From contig JAJEKV010000654.1 in assembly GCA_021234155.1 (NCBI GenBank), forward strand, positions 60,628 to 124,627: a stretch of DNA of 64,000 nt, written 5' to 3'. Positions 33,007 through 44,398 of the stretch are shown piece after piece (the first letter of the stretch is position 1; every line of letters begins with the position of its first letter). A model generated the notes under the pieces. It saw nothing but the letters and a program-made list of their open reading frames with translations. It was not told the DNA's origin and searched no databases. Made by a program: the position numbers and the translations under genes. The DNA comes from Isoetes taiwanensis (taxonomy: Eukaryota; Streptophyta; Lycopodiopsida; Isoetales; Isoetaceae).

Positions 33007-33520
33007 GATCACACCCCACACCCTTTTATTTTGAAACATCAAATGACAAACTTGTCTAATGCTAAAGAGCGTTTAGATTCTCTCTTTTGTGTCCAATTGC
33101 TTTCTAAAATGGAGCAAGCGCCTTCTGCAGGATTAAGACCATCCATGGAGCTTTGTGCACATGGAGTTTCTCCAAATTGCCGGGCATTCCAGGTGGTATT
33201 GAGAAGTTTTCTTCACCAATTTGGGATGCGATTCTTTTGGTTTGGACAAACATTTGAATTGATGGAGAGTTTGCAACCTTTCTATGGCGAGCATGATTGT
33301 AGTGGCAAAACATGTTCTGATCGATATGCATATACAACTTTAGTCTTCTTAAAAACGATGCAGACATTGATGAAGATAGTGTGTAACTTAATGGGGAAAA
33401 AATAAATAAAGAAAGTCCAGACTTCAAAGTGGCGTAGAACAAATGATGTTTTGGACAAGAAATATGGTGGCTTGGGAGATGCTAGATTTCTTTCTGGACA
33501 GAAAGATGCTAGTGAGTAAG
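33007..33520 (+). mobile_element. LINE reverse transcriptase fragment, downstream half
   Basis: Starts at the right GATCA copy and continues the LINE polymerase on the plus strand. A frame around 33290-33400 reads MIVVAKHVLI then MHIYNFSLLKND, comparable to the xxVVKSVLxxxPIYxxSLxxxP block of plant LINEs. KKYGGLGDARFLS near 33450-33490 corresponds to the EGGLGIR motif. Frames are broken. Joining 29708 with 33012 restores a single LINE order, showing that the LINE predates the Copia insertion. Confidence 0.75.
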
Positions 33521-33711
33521 TTCATATGGCAAATAGTGAACTAAATAGTTGATTATCCTTTTCAACTGGTTTATCAATTAGTGTGCAGAGAAAATGAGAA
33601 AAAGGAAAAAGAAAAAGGGTAAAAGTGGGAAAAGGGAAATGGTGTTGAATGCTTTAAGAATGGAGTACTTTTGGGTTATGAATTCTCTTCTCTCATTGCT
33701 ACAATATATCA

Positions 33712-33759
33712 TTTACAGGTTCTCAGCTTATGCCCAACAACGATGGGCACCGTTCCTAG
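33712..33759 (+). mobile_element. Helitron 3' terminus (copy 1)
   Basis: GGTTCTCAGCTTATGCCCA is followed by a small hairpin (33732-33748, GCCCA/TGGGC stem) and then ACCGTTCCTAG, with a T next. Helitrons end in a short GC-rich hairpin about 10 nt before a CTRR terminus, inserted between A and T. The same block recurs at 37300-37344 and on the minus strand at 55112-55160. The 5' end was not found. Confidence 0.7.
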
Positions 33760-34480
33760 TCATGGTTTATGGTGGGTGCCCTGCTATTAGATGCATCATC
33801 ACCCGCTGCTTTTAAGTTCACATTGATCATATCTGGCCCTTTGTAAACATACTCATACAAAATAATTAATGGTCTTAACAGTAATACATACCTCAATATT
33901 GATATGGCAGTTGAAGTACGCTGTCGGCTATGGATTATATAGCACGACCTTTTACTTTTTGGCCATCATTCATTCTATAGTACAACGGATATCCGTCAAC
34001 AACTATTGTCTCATCTGACATGGGTAACGCTTTGTACACCTTATCACCCTGCATACATGAAGCATATGGATATTAGGTACTACATGGCCCATGCATCATA
34101 TTACGTATGACATATTTTTTTGTATTTCAGTCATCGCAGTCTCCACAAATTCCTAAGATTGTAATGGAGCATGGTGATGGTTGGATAATTGTTCCACTCA
34201 GAATGACAGCTAGAAAGACGAGCTTCAACAGTTATGGGTGAGTCAGAGGAGAGTCATATTAAATGAGATTCTATGATGTACATGTAGTCTTGCACAAAGG
34301 GACATTCTCTTCCTTTGAGCTTTAAATATATCTCTCAGCTTATTGTAATTTTTCCCTGATTCATAATGAGATTTATCTATCATCCTTCAAAAAACAAGTT
34401 TTATTCTACATTAATTCTTAAAGTGAATTTATTACTAGGATAATTGAGTAGCTAACAAAGCAGCTAATGAAGCACAAGCT
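33760..34480 (+). other. No recognisable gene
   Basis: AT-rich spacer between a Helitron terminus and gypsy gag. It may hold the leader of the gypsy fragment, but no LTR or primer site was found. Confidence 0.3.
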
Positions 34481-34496
34481 ACATGGATTTAAAATA

Positions 34497-35955
34497 TGGA
34501 TAAAACACTCCAACACATCAATCAAAATATTGCTCTTTTACAACAACAAGTGTTGCAAGTGAGGGACATGGACATGGATGAGATTAACGAAGTTATGAAA
34601 GGCAAGAATGTGACTGAAAGGTAATTATTGTTGATTTTCTACTAATTAATAATGCCAAATTATAGTGGGATGGTTATAAGAAGAAGAACAGTCTAACATT
34701 TGGTCAAATTGGATGGAATGTTTGCATGAAAGCATTCACCATACACCAAAAGGATGTCTTTTAATAAAGATACATCAATTCTTAAACCTAAAGCGGTATG
34801 GTATGACAGCGGGGAGTACACTAACAGATTTCAGCAACTACAACTCTATGATCCACCCTTTAAGTCGGAGGAATTGGCAAACAAGTATATTAACGGCCCG
34901 CATCCTGAACTGTCAGTTTTGGTTGGAGGAGTGACCTATACTAGTTTGGAGGAAGTAATTTGTGCTGCCAACTTTAAGGAAGATGTCATGAATTCCCAGA
35001 GCAAGAAACGATTTGGAGATGATAATGAATTCAATGCTAAGAAGGAAAAAATTCAGTCTGGAATGTAGATAGAGAATGTGAATGGAGGCAATGGGAGCCA
35101 TGGGACTCGCCTCAATTTGAGTAAAGAGGAACGTGACAATCTTGCTAAGGAAGATGTTTCAAATGTCATGAAAAAATACATTGTATGAGGGATTGCACTG
35201 TGCCTGACAATCATACTGATGGTGAAATTGTAGCAATAGCTCGTGGTCGAGAAATAGGTCAAATTCAAAACAATATAATAAAGGAACCCGCCCCTGCTCA
35301 AGTTGTTGCTATGGAGGAAGCTGTTGAAGAGCCAATATTTATGTATATTGTTATTGAAGGAGGTAAATCAAATCGGCAAATCAGAGTAATCTAGATGCCA
35401 TGTACTATTTGTGGTAGACAAATTGCATTTTTGATTGATTGTGGCTATACAAATAATTTTATTTCACCTAGAGTAGTTGAGAGGCTATTGAAACTAAGAA
35501 ACAAAGAGCAAAGGACATTGAAATGGTTGGCATAAAGATGTGATATTTTCATGCAATAGTGCCAAACTTGGTTTCAAGTAGGAGATAGTGCTAATTTCAA
35601 GTTGATTGATTTGGGTGATTATGATATCATTCTAGAATTGCCATGGCTTAGAGATGTTAAGGCTTTGATAGATTACTTGTTTGAGGTAGTTATTTGCCAT
35701 GATAGAATTTAGATCTGGAGTATAGGCTTGAGGACACTTTTGGAAATCGAAACGTTGAACCCCCCTCAGTTATGGGCAAGCAAGAAGACTTTTAAGAAAA
35801 GGATGCATAATGATTGTCACAAAGTGACTAACTTAGAAGAGCAATTAGTTCCTAATGACGTAAAAAGCTTGCTCCAAGAATTTTAAGATGTTTTTCCTCA
35901 AGAATTGAAAGAGTTACCTTCACTTAAAGCGGTCGACCATGTAATACAATTGATA
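34497..35955 (+). pseudogene. Gypsy gag-protease fragment
   Basis: An N-terminal segment, LQHINQNIALLQQQVLQVRD, begins at 34497. The capsid region at 34754-35068 contains FQQLQLYDPPFKSEELANKY and a SLEEVICAANF helix. A zinc knuckle, CFKCHEKIHCMRDC, is at about 35150-35195. The protease is recognisable by FLIDCGYTNNFISPRVVERL at about 35425-35490, where the usual DSGATHNFIS is altered to DCGYTNNFIS, so the catalytic motif is damaged. RT onset DVFPQELKELPSLKAVDHVI lies near 35886-35945. Homology ends there and Helitron sequence starts, so the element is truncated. Confidence 0.8.
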
Positions 35956-36290
35956 TCTTAAAATACCTCATGGACGGAATGGTGCAAAGGAAGTAACTGT
36001 TATGAAGTACTATAGATATCATCTGTAAATGCATCATAGACATGCATCTTCCCTGCACATGGATGGCTGGTTGTTTCAAGAATATATTTGTAATATATTT
36101 GTGTAGATGGAACAAGAAAGGCTACAATTCGTTGTGTTGAATCAACATGCAATTCAAAAAGACATATTGCAGGGTATTATGGATTTTAAATGATCCAAGT
36201 GCCATTGGCCAAAAAGTTGTGTTACCATTGTCATATGTGGAAGGCCCGAGATATATGACCCAACGATACTATGTATGGCAAAGTATTTGA
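35956..36290 (+). pseudogene. Helitron replicase (Helitron_like_N) fragment
   Basis: The frame reads MKYYRYHL then MHHRHASSLHMDGWLFQEYI, followed by EQERLQFVVLNQHAIQKDIL and, after a shift, NDPSAIGQKVVLPLSYVEGP and RYMTQRYY. This order (YYxxRL, GGRLFQQY, EQxRLxxIRxNQ, GxxVVLPxSFxGxPRYM) is the conserved domain upstream of the HUH nuclease in plant Helitron RepHel proteins. In-frame stops and a shift break it. The domain continues at about 37470 after about 1.2 kb of unrelated sequence. Confidence 0.8.
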
Positions 36291-36357
36291 AATGAATGGA
36301 AAAATTTCCTTCTGGCCTCTATGATCATCAAGTTGGATCTGAAGATACTATGGTCTC

Positions 36358-37195
36358 TTAATGGAAAAGGGAAAAGGAAAAGGGAGGACGAAAGAGGAAA
36401 AGTGAAGGGCAAAAAGGGACGAAGAAAAGGGAAAAAGTGAAAGGGGATAAAGGTAGGGAAAAAGGGCATGGAAAAAAAGGGAATATGAAAAGGGTGCGGA
36501 AAGCAAAACATGACATGGGAAAAGAGGAAAAAAAAAGGGAAAAGAAAAGGGAGGGGAAAAAGGGCAAACGAAAAGGGGAAAGGATGGAAAAATGAGGAAA
36601 AAGGAAGGGAAAAAGAGGAAGAGGACAAAGATGGCGAGAAGAAAAGGGAAAAAGGACATGGGAAAGAGAAAGAGAAAGGAAAAAGAAAAAAGGAGGTGGA
36701 AAGGGGAAAGGGAAGGGAAAAAGGGCACAAAGAAAATGGGAGGGAAATGGGAAAAGGGAAGGGCAAAAGAGAAGCAAAAAGGCAAAAAGGGAAAGGGTGA
36801 GGAAAGATGAAAAAGAAAGGGAGTGGAGAAAGGAAAAAAGGAAGAGAGTGGGTAAAAAGGTATGGGAAAAGGGAAAGGGAAAGGGAAAGAGAAAAGGAAA
36901 GGGAAGGGGAAAAGAAAAGGGAAAAAGTCAGGGGAAAAGGGGGAATTTTAGGGGGGGGGGGAATAAAAGAGAAGGAAAAAAGTCCATCAGAAAAAAGGGA
37001 AGGAACAAAGGGGAAGGGGAAAGGGAAGAGAATGAGAGGGAAAAGGGGAGTTGAAAAAGCAAAAAGAAAAAGGGAAAAAAGAAAATATGTAGGAAAAATG
37101 AGAAAAAAAAGGGTAAGTGTGTAGGAAAATGAGGAAAAAAGAAACGAAAAAAAGGAAATGCGAAAACGAGCAAAAGGCAAAAGAAAGGGAAAACA
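36358..37195 (+). repeat. About 830-bp GA-rich homopurine tract
   Basis: The plus strand is almost purely A and G, built of variations on GGGAAAA, with only scattered pyrimidines and a G10 run near 36950-36960. It lies inside the interrupted Helitron replicase. The long Phe/Ser/Pro/Leu-rich open frame on the minus strand is a by-product of this composition. Confidence 0.9.
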
Positions 37196-37299
37196 ATGTC
37201 GAATACACAAAGGCCTCTTATAACACAGCAACATTGGGATTGGTCTCTATTATCTTAGATTTATAATAAAGAGTCTGCGCTAAACAGGTTTCCGTCCAC

Positions 37300-37344
37300 A
37301 TATGTTTTCAACTTATGCCCAGCAACGCTAGGCACCATTACTAG
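37300..37344 (+). mobile_element. Helitron 3' terminus (copy 2)
   Basis: TTTTCAACTTATGCCCAGC leads into the hairpin at 37317-37333 (GCCCAGC/GCTAGGC, one mismatch). ACCATTACTAG follows, with a T next. It matches copy 1 and copy 3. Its position inside the split replicase suggests that a second Helitron, carrying the purine tract, inserted into an older autonomous one. Confidence 0.7.
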
Positions 37345-37469
37345 TTATTACTAAAGTTTTGATTCCTACCTTTATAAACATGAATGGGATAAATCCTTAT
37401 ATTCTTCTTTTTTTATTGATCATATATCCTACTATACTTTGATCGAATAGAGAGATAATTTTGTGAACT

Positions 37470-37680
37470 CGAAATTTTGTGAAGATTGGTAGAATGAACC
37501 TCTTTATAATCACGAGTGCCAATGCAAATTGGGAAGAGATTAAGAGGAAGTTATTATATGGTCAATCGCCAAGTGATCGACCAGAGTTCAGGGATAGGTT
37601 CAATACATTGTACGTTTTATATGCATTACGTATTATTCATATGATACGACAGAAATTTGCTGTATAAAATGTAAAAAATA
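37470..37680 (+). pseudogene. Helitron replicase continuation
   Basis: GRMNLFIITSANANWEEIKR then KLLYGQSPSDRPEFRDRF matches the next part of the Helitron domain (GRPDLFITFTCNPNWPEI..L..GQ.P.DRPD). It is in order with the block at 35956-36290. The open frame stops at 37665. The HUH nuclease and helicase domains are not found further on; hAT sequence follows. Confidence 0.75.
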
Positions 37681-37715
37681 CGTCAAAAAAAAAAAATTCC
37701 GGCGCCGGAAGATTT

Positions 37716-40218
37716 TTGCGTACGCGAAGTCTACGAAAACACGACGGGAACATTATAAAACCGCGTATGCGAAATGACATTGTCAGCCACGCTAGCAGTA
37801 ATGGCAGCTGGTATGCATCAACCTTAGCAGGTGCAGGCATCGGTCATGCATCCTTTTCTAGGGGTGCGAGGACTGCGCGCGCTCGTGGCAGGGCCATGGG
37901 GATTGCATCACGTGCACATGGTCGCGTTACTGGGGTTGCCGTTCAGAGAAGAGGCCCAGAATAGAATTTTGTGAAGGAGTCTGGCATAAATGAGTGGGAA
38001 TATGCATTTTGTGGATACTCATCGATAAATGGTTCCGCAACAAGAATTCGAGCTCGCATCTTACGTGAAAGAGATGTTGGTGTCGCGACTTGTACTGCAT
38101 CTGCTGACTTGCGAAAAGATGCCATTGGAAGGTTGTCTCGACTAGATATGATACGCAAAACGAAGAATAATATGAAAAAAAGACGGGTTATGGATACTCA
38201 AGGGTAGTGCCAAGAACTATACCACTCCCCCTGTTGGGGCGGCATACCAATCAGATGGTGGAATAGGGTCAATAGGTATAAGCACAGGCGGGCCATAATA
38301 TTAATAGAGATAGTTGAAATAGTGGAAAGATAGACGAAGCAACAGAGGGTTGATCATTGCTTAACATCAGAGCAACTGAAGAAGATACAATTGAAGGTTG
38401 TAGAGGCATTTTTAAATGCCGAGTTGTCTCCACATATTTTAGAACACAAAGCAATGAAAGAAGCCTTCCAAGAAGTTACCAAAGCAGGGCCGACTTTCAG
38501 GTTGCCTTTATACAAGCATGCCAACAATAAAATGGTCGATGAAATACACGTGAAAATGGTCGAGAGAGTGGAGATGAAATGTGTTACTAAAGCCAGGCCG
38601 GCTTCACTAGTGATTGATGGTTGGAGCAATGTAAACAAGGACCATCTTATAAACTTCATGATCGTGTATCTAGGGGATGAAGTATTTTTGAAGACCGTAG
38701 AAACAAAAACTAACCAAGCGACAGGAGATTGGATTTTTCAAAAAACGAAGGCTGTGATAGAGAGTTTTGGACAGAAAAGAATATTTTAGATTGTAATGGA
38801 TAACACGTCTAATTTGTAAGCTAGCAGTCAATTGTTGGAGTCGAAATTTCCAGGATTGCACGCCACCAGTTGCCAATGCCATTGCCTGAACCTATTGCTC
38901 AACGATTGGTTCTCATAGCACACAATGAACGCTGGGCAAACGCGATTTGGTTCCAATTACATCTGTCTCGAAAGACTGTCTAGCTTACGTGATTGGATTA
39001 TCTCGACCTTCAATCATATAGAGTTCTTTGAATGGGAGAGGAGGAAGAAGGGCAAAAGTGCCTCCAAACACCGACAACAAGCCGCTGCCCTCAGAGAAAT
39101 GCTTGGGCGGGAGATGCTTTGGAAAGGTGTAAAGAATGTTGTGAGGTGCATGCAACCTGTTTGTCATGCCATCAAAACCCTTGATTCTTCGAAGGCAAGC
39201 ACTGGTAAGGTCTGGAGGTGTTAGCACTCAATTCAATCATTCCTAGAACGTGATGGCCCTAACGTGCCTTTTGACAATGCCAAGCGTGCAACACTGCTCA
39301 GGGACTTCATTGAACGATGGAAGAAGTCGTACAACGACCTTCATTGCACCGCACATGCCTTAGACCCGCACAATTATGATATGGACCAACAGAGGAATAA
39401 GGAAGTTATGGGTTCCTTGAAGAAAGTTGCAAAATTTTACTATCCTAATAGCTCGGACTACAAGCTTTTCATAGCCGAGTTAACCGAGTACCAAAACTCG
39501 AGTGGAAGTGGGCAGACGAAGAGCTTCATGACGCGTTGGAGAGTCATAAGAAGGAGCCCAATATGGAATCCTATGCATGGTAGCAAGCCCACGGGAAAGT
39601 TACTGATACCTTACAGGCAATTGCAATGAAAATCCTCTCCTTGGTATCCTCCAATAGTGCAAGTGAGAGGAATTGGAGTGCCTATAAGTGCATACATAGT
39701 GTCACTCGTAATCGCTTGCTGCATAAGAAGGCTCACAAACTTGTATATAACTTCTCAAACTGGCAGCTCTTGAATCGCAACAGTGTTGCATCTGCAATTG
39801 ATAAGCTACAATTTCCTTTCATGGAGATTTCGAAGTGGAAGAGGACAGCTTCGAAGACAGTGAGGACGAGCTACTTGCAATAAATGCCACAAACCATGTT
39901 GATAAAGACATTCAGCATACCCACTTCTTTGATGAGCAAGATGATATAGACCAAAACATATTCGCAGACGAGTCAGCCGACAACGAGGATACCGAGGAGT
40001 CCGATACAGAAAAACTAAGTCCGAGTAATGCAGGAGTTCCGTTTGAGGACTTAACTGCCCTACGTGATCCATCGGACTCTCCAATGCCAATTACCCCAAC
40101 AAATAGAGAACGTGTTCGAAGAAACATGCCTCGAGGACTTTGTAGTAAAAGAAAAGTTCAGCAGGCAGAAGAGGATGGAACACTGAAGGATGAAACTGAT
40201 GACGATGGTGCTGCCTAA
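37716..40218 (+). pseudogene. hAT transposase (BED/DUF659 type), decayed
   Basis: An Arg/Gly-rich stretch (37716-37964) precedes a BED-like zinc finger, AFCGYSSINGSATRIRARIL then GVATCTAS (38000-38095), in which spacing is kept but the first Cys pair is damaged. A DUF659 block at 38391-38789 includes RPASLVIDGWSNVNKDHLIN. MDNTSNL and CHCLNLLLND (about 38795-38910) belong to the same core. The C-terminal dimerisation motif SNSASERNWSAYKCIHSVTR then NRLLHKKAHKLVYNFSNWQL is at 39650-39775. A Glu/Asp-rich tail runs to 40218. Several shifts and stops inactivate it. No terminal inverted repeats or 8-bp duplication could be identified by eye. Confidence 0.85.
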
Positions 40219-40436
40219 AAAGATGAGGCTTTTAGTATCTTCAAAACTAATGTAATCGTGGATGAGGATCTTCAAACTTTTGTAACCGTTCTGGCACTAT
40301 TAATAAAAAAGTTAAGTTGTTGTCGTTTTAACAATTGGTTATCGTGTTTTATATATAATAATTTTGTCGTTTTAACAATTTGCCACTGTATTCCATGTTT
40401 CATGTATAATATATGTATTGTATATGTAATTTGGGT

Positions 40437-40945
40437 TCAACATTCAACCTAAGTGCAGTGATTGTCTTCTAATGATCATTACTATCACCTCAGTCGACCG
40501 TAGTGCCGTGAGAACCTTCTGTGGATTAGAATCGTCTTGACTTCCGTTGCTGCTTGCCCCTTCACATGCCACAGAATCTTGTTGATGAGAAGTAATCCAC
40601 ACATGCCAAGGGACCAAACGGCCACAGGCCAGTTGAGACGAATCTGATCCATCAGAAGGTTCACGAGATACATGATCCACATGTGATATTCAGGTTCGAC
40701 CTAAGTGCCTTGAACGAATTTTCTCCCGATCATCATTATCACCTCAGTCGACCGTAGTGCCTGAGAACTCTCGCCAGGTCAGAAGCCTCTTGACTTCCGT
40801 TACTGCTTGCCCCTTCGCATGCCATAGAATCTTCTGATGAGAAGTAATCTATGCATGCCAAGGGGCCAAACAGTCATAGATCAGTCGAGAGGATTCTGAA
40901 CCGGAGGAGGGTTCACAAGATACATGATCTACTATTGACGATTAT
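40437..40945. repeat. Tandem duplication, 254-bp unit, two copies
   Basis: Unit 1 starts near 40437 and unit 2 near 40691. Shared blocks include TCACCTCAGTCGACCGTAGTG, CTTGACTTCCGTT.CTGCTTGCCCCTTC and TTCAC-AGATACATGATC. Identity is roughly 80-85 percent by eye, with several small indels. No coding function was seen. Confidence 0.85.
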
Positions 40946-42679
40946 GACGTATACTGGTTAAGAGTATATTGCATATTGCATAGTGGCATATGCCATGGCA
41001 AGAGTCATCAATTGCATCAAGCAACATCAAAGTGAAAGCATCGCGCATTTCCAAATCTTGCTTTCACGCTCTTTGAACAATGGAGCTTAGAATGTAACTA
41101 AGCTGCATTGCCCAAAGAGGCGGGAACAGAAAGATTGGGAAGTCTCGATGGTTTTACTCATCAACCACATGAATTCTGATGAACCTTCCACGCTTGGGCC
41201 ACTAACCGCAATGGCATTTGTCCCTCTACATCAGTCCCTTCTTTTCAGTAGTCACCATGGTTTTATCTTCCATGATGTTCAAAGGAAAGAAGGTCTGACT
41301 AGAGATCCAGATGTCAAAGGCATTGTTTGTCCAGATGTTTTGATTCACTTTTTACTTAGCTAATACACAACTCGATGACCTTAGTGTTTGAGAACCGCAG
41401 AATCACATGAACTTCAAGCCACAGAATCATAACCAACCACTAGGCTGTATCATCCATGGCCACAATAAAAAAGAGTACTCAGAAATCTTGTTACCTCTGT
41501 CCTTGTATAATCTACCACGACTCTGAAGGGGACATGTCCTCTAATTTCAAGTCACAGTGCTACTCAAGGTTCTCCATCAATAGCAGGAGTTAGGGTATTC
41601 CATGATTTTGGCACCTAACAGACGCTATACGGATGGACAAAGCTCAGGCACCACTTTAGCTTAAAACTAGAGAACACTCTCACCTCTGACGTTATAGCAA
41701 CTTGCATATGAGAACTTCCACCTCTAGAAGGAACAAGTTCTGCTCCATCTCCATTTAGAGCCTCTTTGTATAATGTAACCTAGCAAAAACACTAAGCTAC
41801 ATTAAGACATAGAGTCTCTAAAAGAGAGCGAGAGCAAAGCTCGCTCTTTCTAAATGAGGTAACAAGAATCCCGAGAAATCTACATTGTTTGTCGTGGACA
41901 ATACAAGCCTGGTTAGTCGACAACCATTGAAGAGGGGTGTGGACAAAGATTAAGCCATGGTTGCACTCCAAGCTTACTCCCTTTTCGATTTTCCTATTTG
42001 ACTAATCTAAAGTGCCACCTAAAATGAGTGAGCGAACTCATCCTAGGGGGCACTCTAGATACCAGGGTAAATTTTAAGGAGCCCAAAATTTTAGCACTAA
42101 GATTACGTTTGGCTAAACTTGAAAAAAAAAGAGAATTTTGCATTTCTATTTGGCTAAATTTGCTTAGAAATAATTCTTGATGCATATTTACACTTGGCTA
42201 ATTTGAACTTTTTTCTATTTACTAACAATTTTATTTGGCGAATTTGAGTAATACAAATTTTGTATGCCTTGCAAAAGTGTGCCTCATCTTAGTGCATATC
42301 CTAATTTTAAGAAGCCTTATTAAGGTTGCCTTCTTTTTCCATAGGATCAAGATAGGGCTATAGAGTAATGGGAATCAAAGCTAAAGTTCCAGGGAAAATA
42401 CAGCAAGAAGAAAGAGGTCAGCAATAAGTATAGCAATCAACCATGAGATTTAATGCGGCAAGACACAGGATGGATGTATCATACCAATCAGAGTATACAC
42501 AAAGCTAGGCTGGTGGCAAAAAGATGCATTAGCTCCTAGTAAACATTGCCCACTTTGGCAGGCTAGATTCTTATGATGTTAATGAGCAGATTTACAATCC
42601 TGTCTCTTTTTACATCAGTATGTATTTGGTAGATAATAAGCAAGATCATCCATAACATTCCATTGGTATCAAATGGCAA
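40946..42679. other. No recognisable gene; small hairpin
   Basis: Nothing with a supported domain. A short inverted repeat, AGAGCGAG/CTCGCTCT with a 7-nt loop, lies at 41825-41847. A 71-residue open frame at 41148-41363 has no motif. Confidence 0.3.
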
Positions 42680-43010
42680 GTTAAACATCAAATTTGTGCC
42701 CTCACGGTAGTATCCAACGCATCCAAGCATATGATTTATGCAGTTAAGATGTTGCCATTGAGCTCCATTTCTCTAGAAACCTTGAGCATCTCTTTGCAAT
42801 GGCCTCAGAGGGCATAATTACTAATCATTGATGGTCCAGGAGACTGCATTCTGCTTGGGCAGCATGTCAAATATTCTCCAGGCTTCCTTCAGAATTCCAC
42901 ATTTATCATAAGTAGTCACAACGCCATTTAGCAAAAATGGCATCTGAGGTAAAAACATTCCAGAGAACAAACCACGACTACAAAGGTCTAGGACTTTGTT
43001 AGAGCAAGTA
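42680..43010 (-). pseudogene. PPR protein fragment
   Basis: The minus strand near 42985-42840 encodes GVVTTYDKCGILKEAWRIFD then MLPKQNAVSWTI. This fits the plant PLS-type pentatricopeptide pattern (LVxMYxKCGxLxEAxxVFDxMPxRNVVSWT). After a shift, ISNYAL-stop-GHCKEMLKVSREMEL continues as the next repeat (ISGYAxNGxxxEALxLFxxMxx). PPR proteins bind organellar RNA. Only about two repeats survive, with stops, so it is a relic. Confidence 0.7.
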
Positions 43011-44398
43011 AACAGTCATTTCTATGTCTACCATTAGAGGCACGAAGTGGTACTTAGCACCAGAATGGATTTGTGAAAAACATTTAAGGCACGTTTGAAA
43101 GCATGATTTAGACACTGACAAGCATGATACAATGGAATAAAGGACTGTGCAAGAAATTAAAGGACTGTGCAAGAATATTAAAATTCTCTCTTGCCTAGTT
43201 CTAACTTACCTGGGTTGTGTTCCGTGTACAGCTTCTAAATGGAAGATCACCCACCAAAAAACAACGCTCAGAACCTCTGGGCCGGCTGTAGATACGCAGG
43301 GTTGCTCTGTTCTTGAATCATTATGCTTTGCCTCAGCTAGTCTTACAACATCAGAGAAGTCTAGACTTACAAAATGCAAACCTGCTGGTGCCGTTCTGCA
43401 CAGTGCAGAACCAAATAGCTCTGCCTAATAAAGGGAAAGGCTGGAACAATCGACAATCAAGAAAAAGATGGCCACGAACCCTGCAGAATAAGATAACGAA
43501 TGCCCAAAACCTAGTAGAATTTAACATGACTATTAAAACGTAGACAATCAATGATTGGAATCATAAGGGCATTTCTGACAGCTGCTACCACAGGCAAGGG
43601 AACACATATTAAATAAATATTTCCATGTACATTGACATCTGTTTTAGAGACGGATAACGCATCCGCATGTCGAAAAAGATGCAGGCCTCATCTTCGAAAT
43701 GATGCAGGCTCCATCCCCGCACCGCAGACTCAACGAAGGAATTTTTTGCAAAAACGGCAAGATGAGCTTCCAAAATGGTCAGAAGACGAATCCTGGCAAT
43801 ACAGAAGAGCCATATAAATCAAACTGTCAACAAAGAATGGATCTAAAGCTATCAATAAAGAAATGCACCAGATGGCTGGAAATCAACAACAGAGCTGGAA
43901 AAGACAGCCAATAAGCTTATCGGCAATGCTATGAGCACGCCTTGAATCTTTACCTTTAAAAGTAAGCATGGATGCCTACTGATGGCTAAGCATCGATCCA
44001 ATCCAACCTATCTCCACTTGAACGAAAGGATAACAAGAAAGCCGCTATAGGCAGCGATTTTTACAGCAGAAGAACCATCGGTGGGCAAGACATGGCTATT
44101 TGCCAATTTTAGGGCTTGTTGATTCGTCTATGGAGAAGGCGAATGTGATCACCGCCCTGCACATTTACTCGGCGATATTTCAGATGTTACGAAATTTGCC
44201 CCCTTTTATATGGCTAATTTTTTTTTTCCACGAAAAATCATCCCTTATAAACTTTCGCCACTTTTTTCTTGAATATCCCTAGAAAATCGCCTTTTGGCGA
44301 TTAATCGCCACTCTTTTATACCCTGCTAGATACGTCAAACAAGACAAACAAAAAAAGTGTAAGCCGAGGTGAAAGAGATGGCAGTTGACCCAAGGGTT
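43011..44398 (-). other. Sequence upstream of PPR relic, with TATA-like box
   Basis: No further PPR repeat was found. On the minus strand GGGTATAAAAGAG (about 44323-44311) is a good TATA consensus. Beside it, at 44285-44309, alternating GGCGATT/AATCGCC units form a perfect 14-bp palindrome and an overlapping hairpin. This could be a minus-strand promoter of the relic or an unrelated element. Confidence 0.35.

Noticed and set aside
36269-37234. A 321-residue Phe/Ser/Pro/Leu-rich minus-strand open frame
   Set aside because: It is the pyrimidine strand of the GA-rich tract. All three frames are open there and the residues simply mirror TTTCCC-type repeats.
40444-40682. Overlapping minus-strand ORFs in the tandem duplication
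   Set aside because: They are not preserved in the second repeat unit and show no motif.
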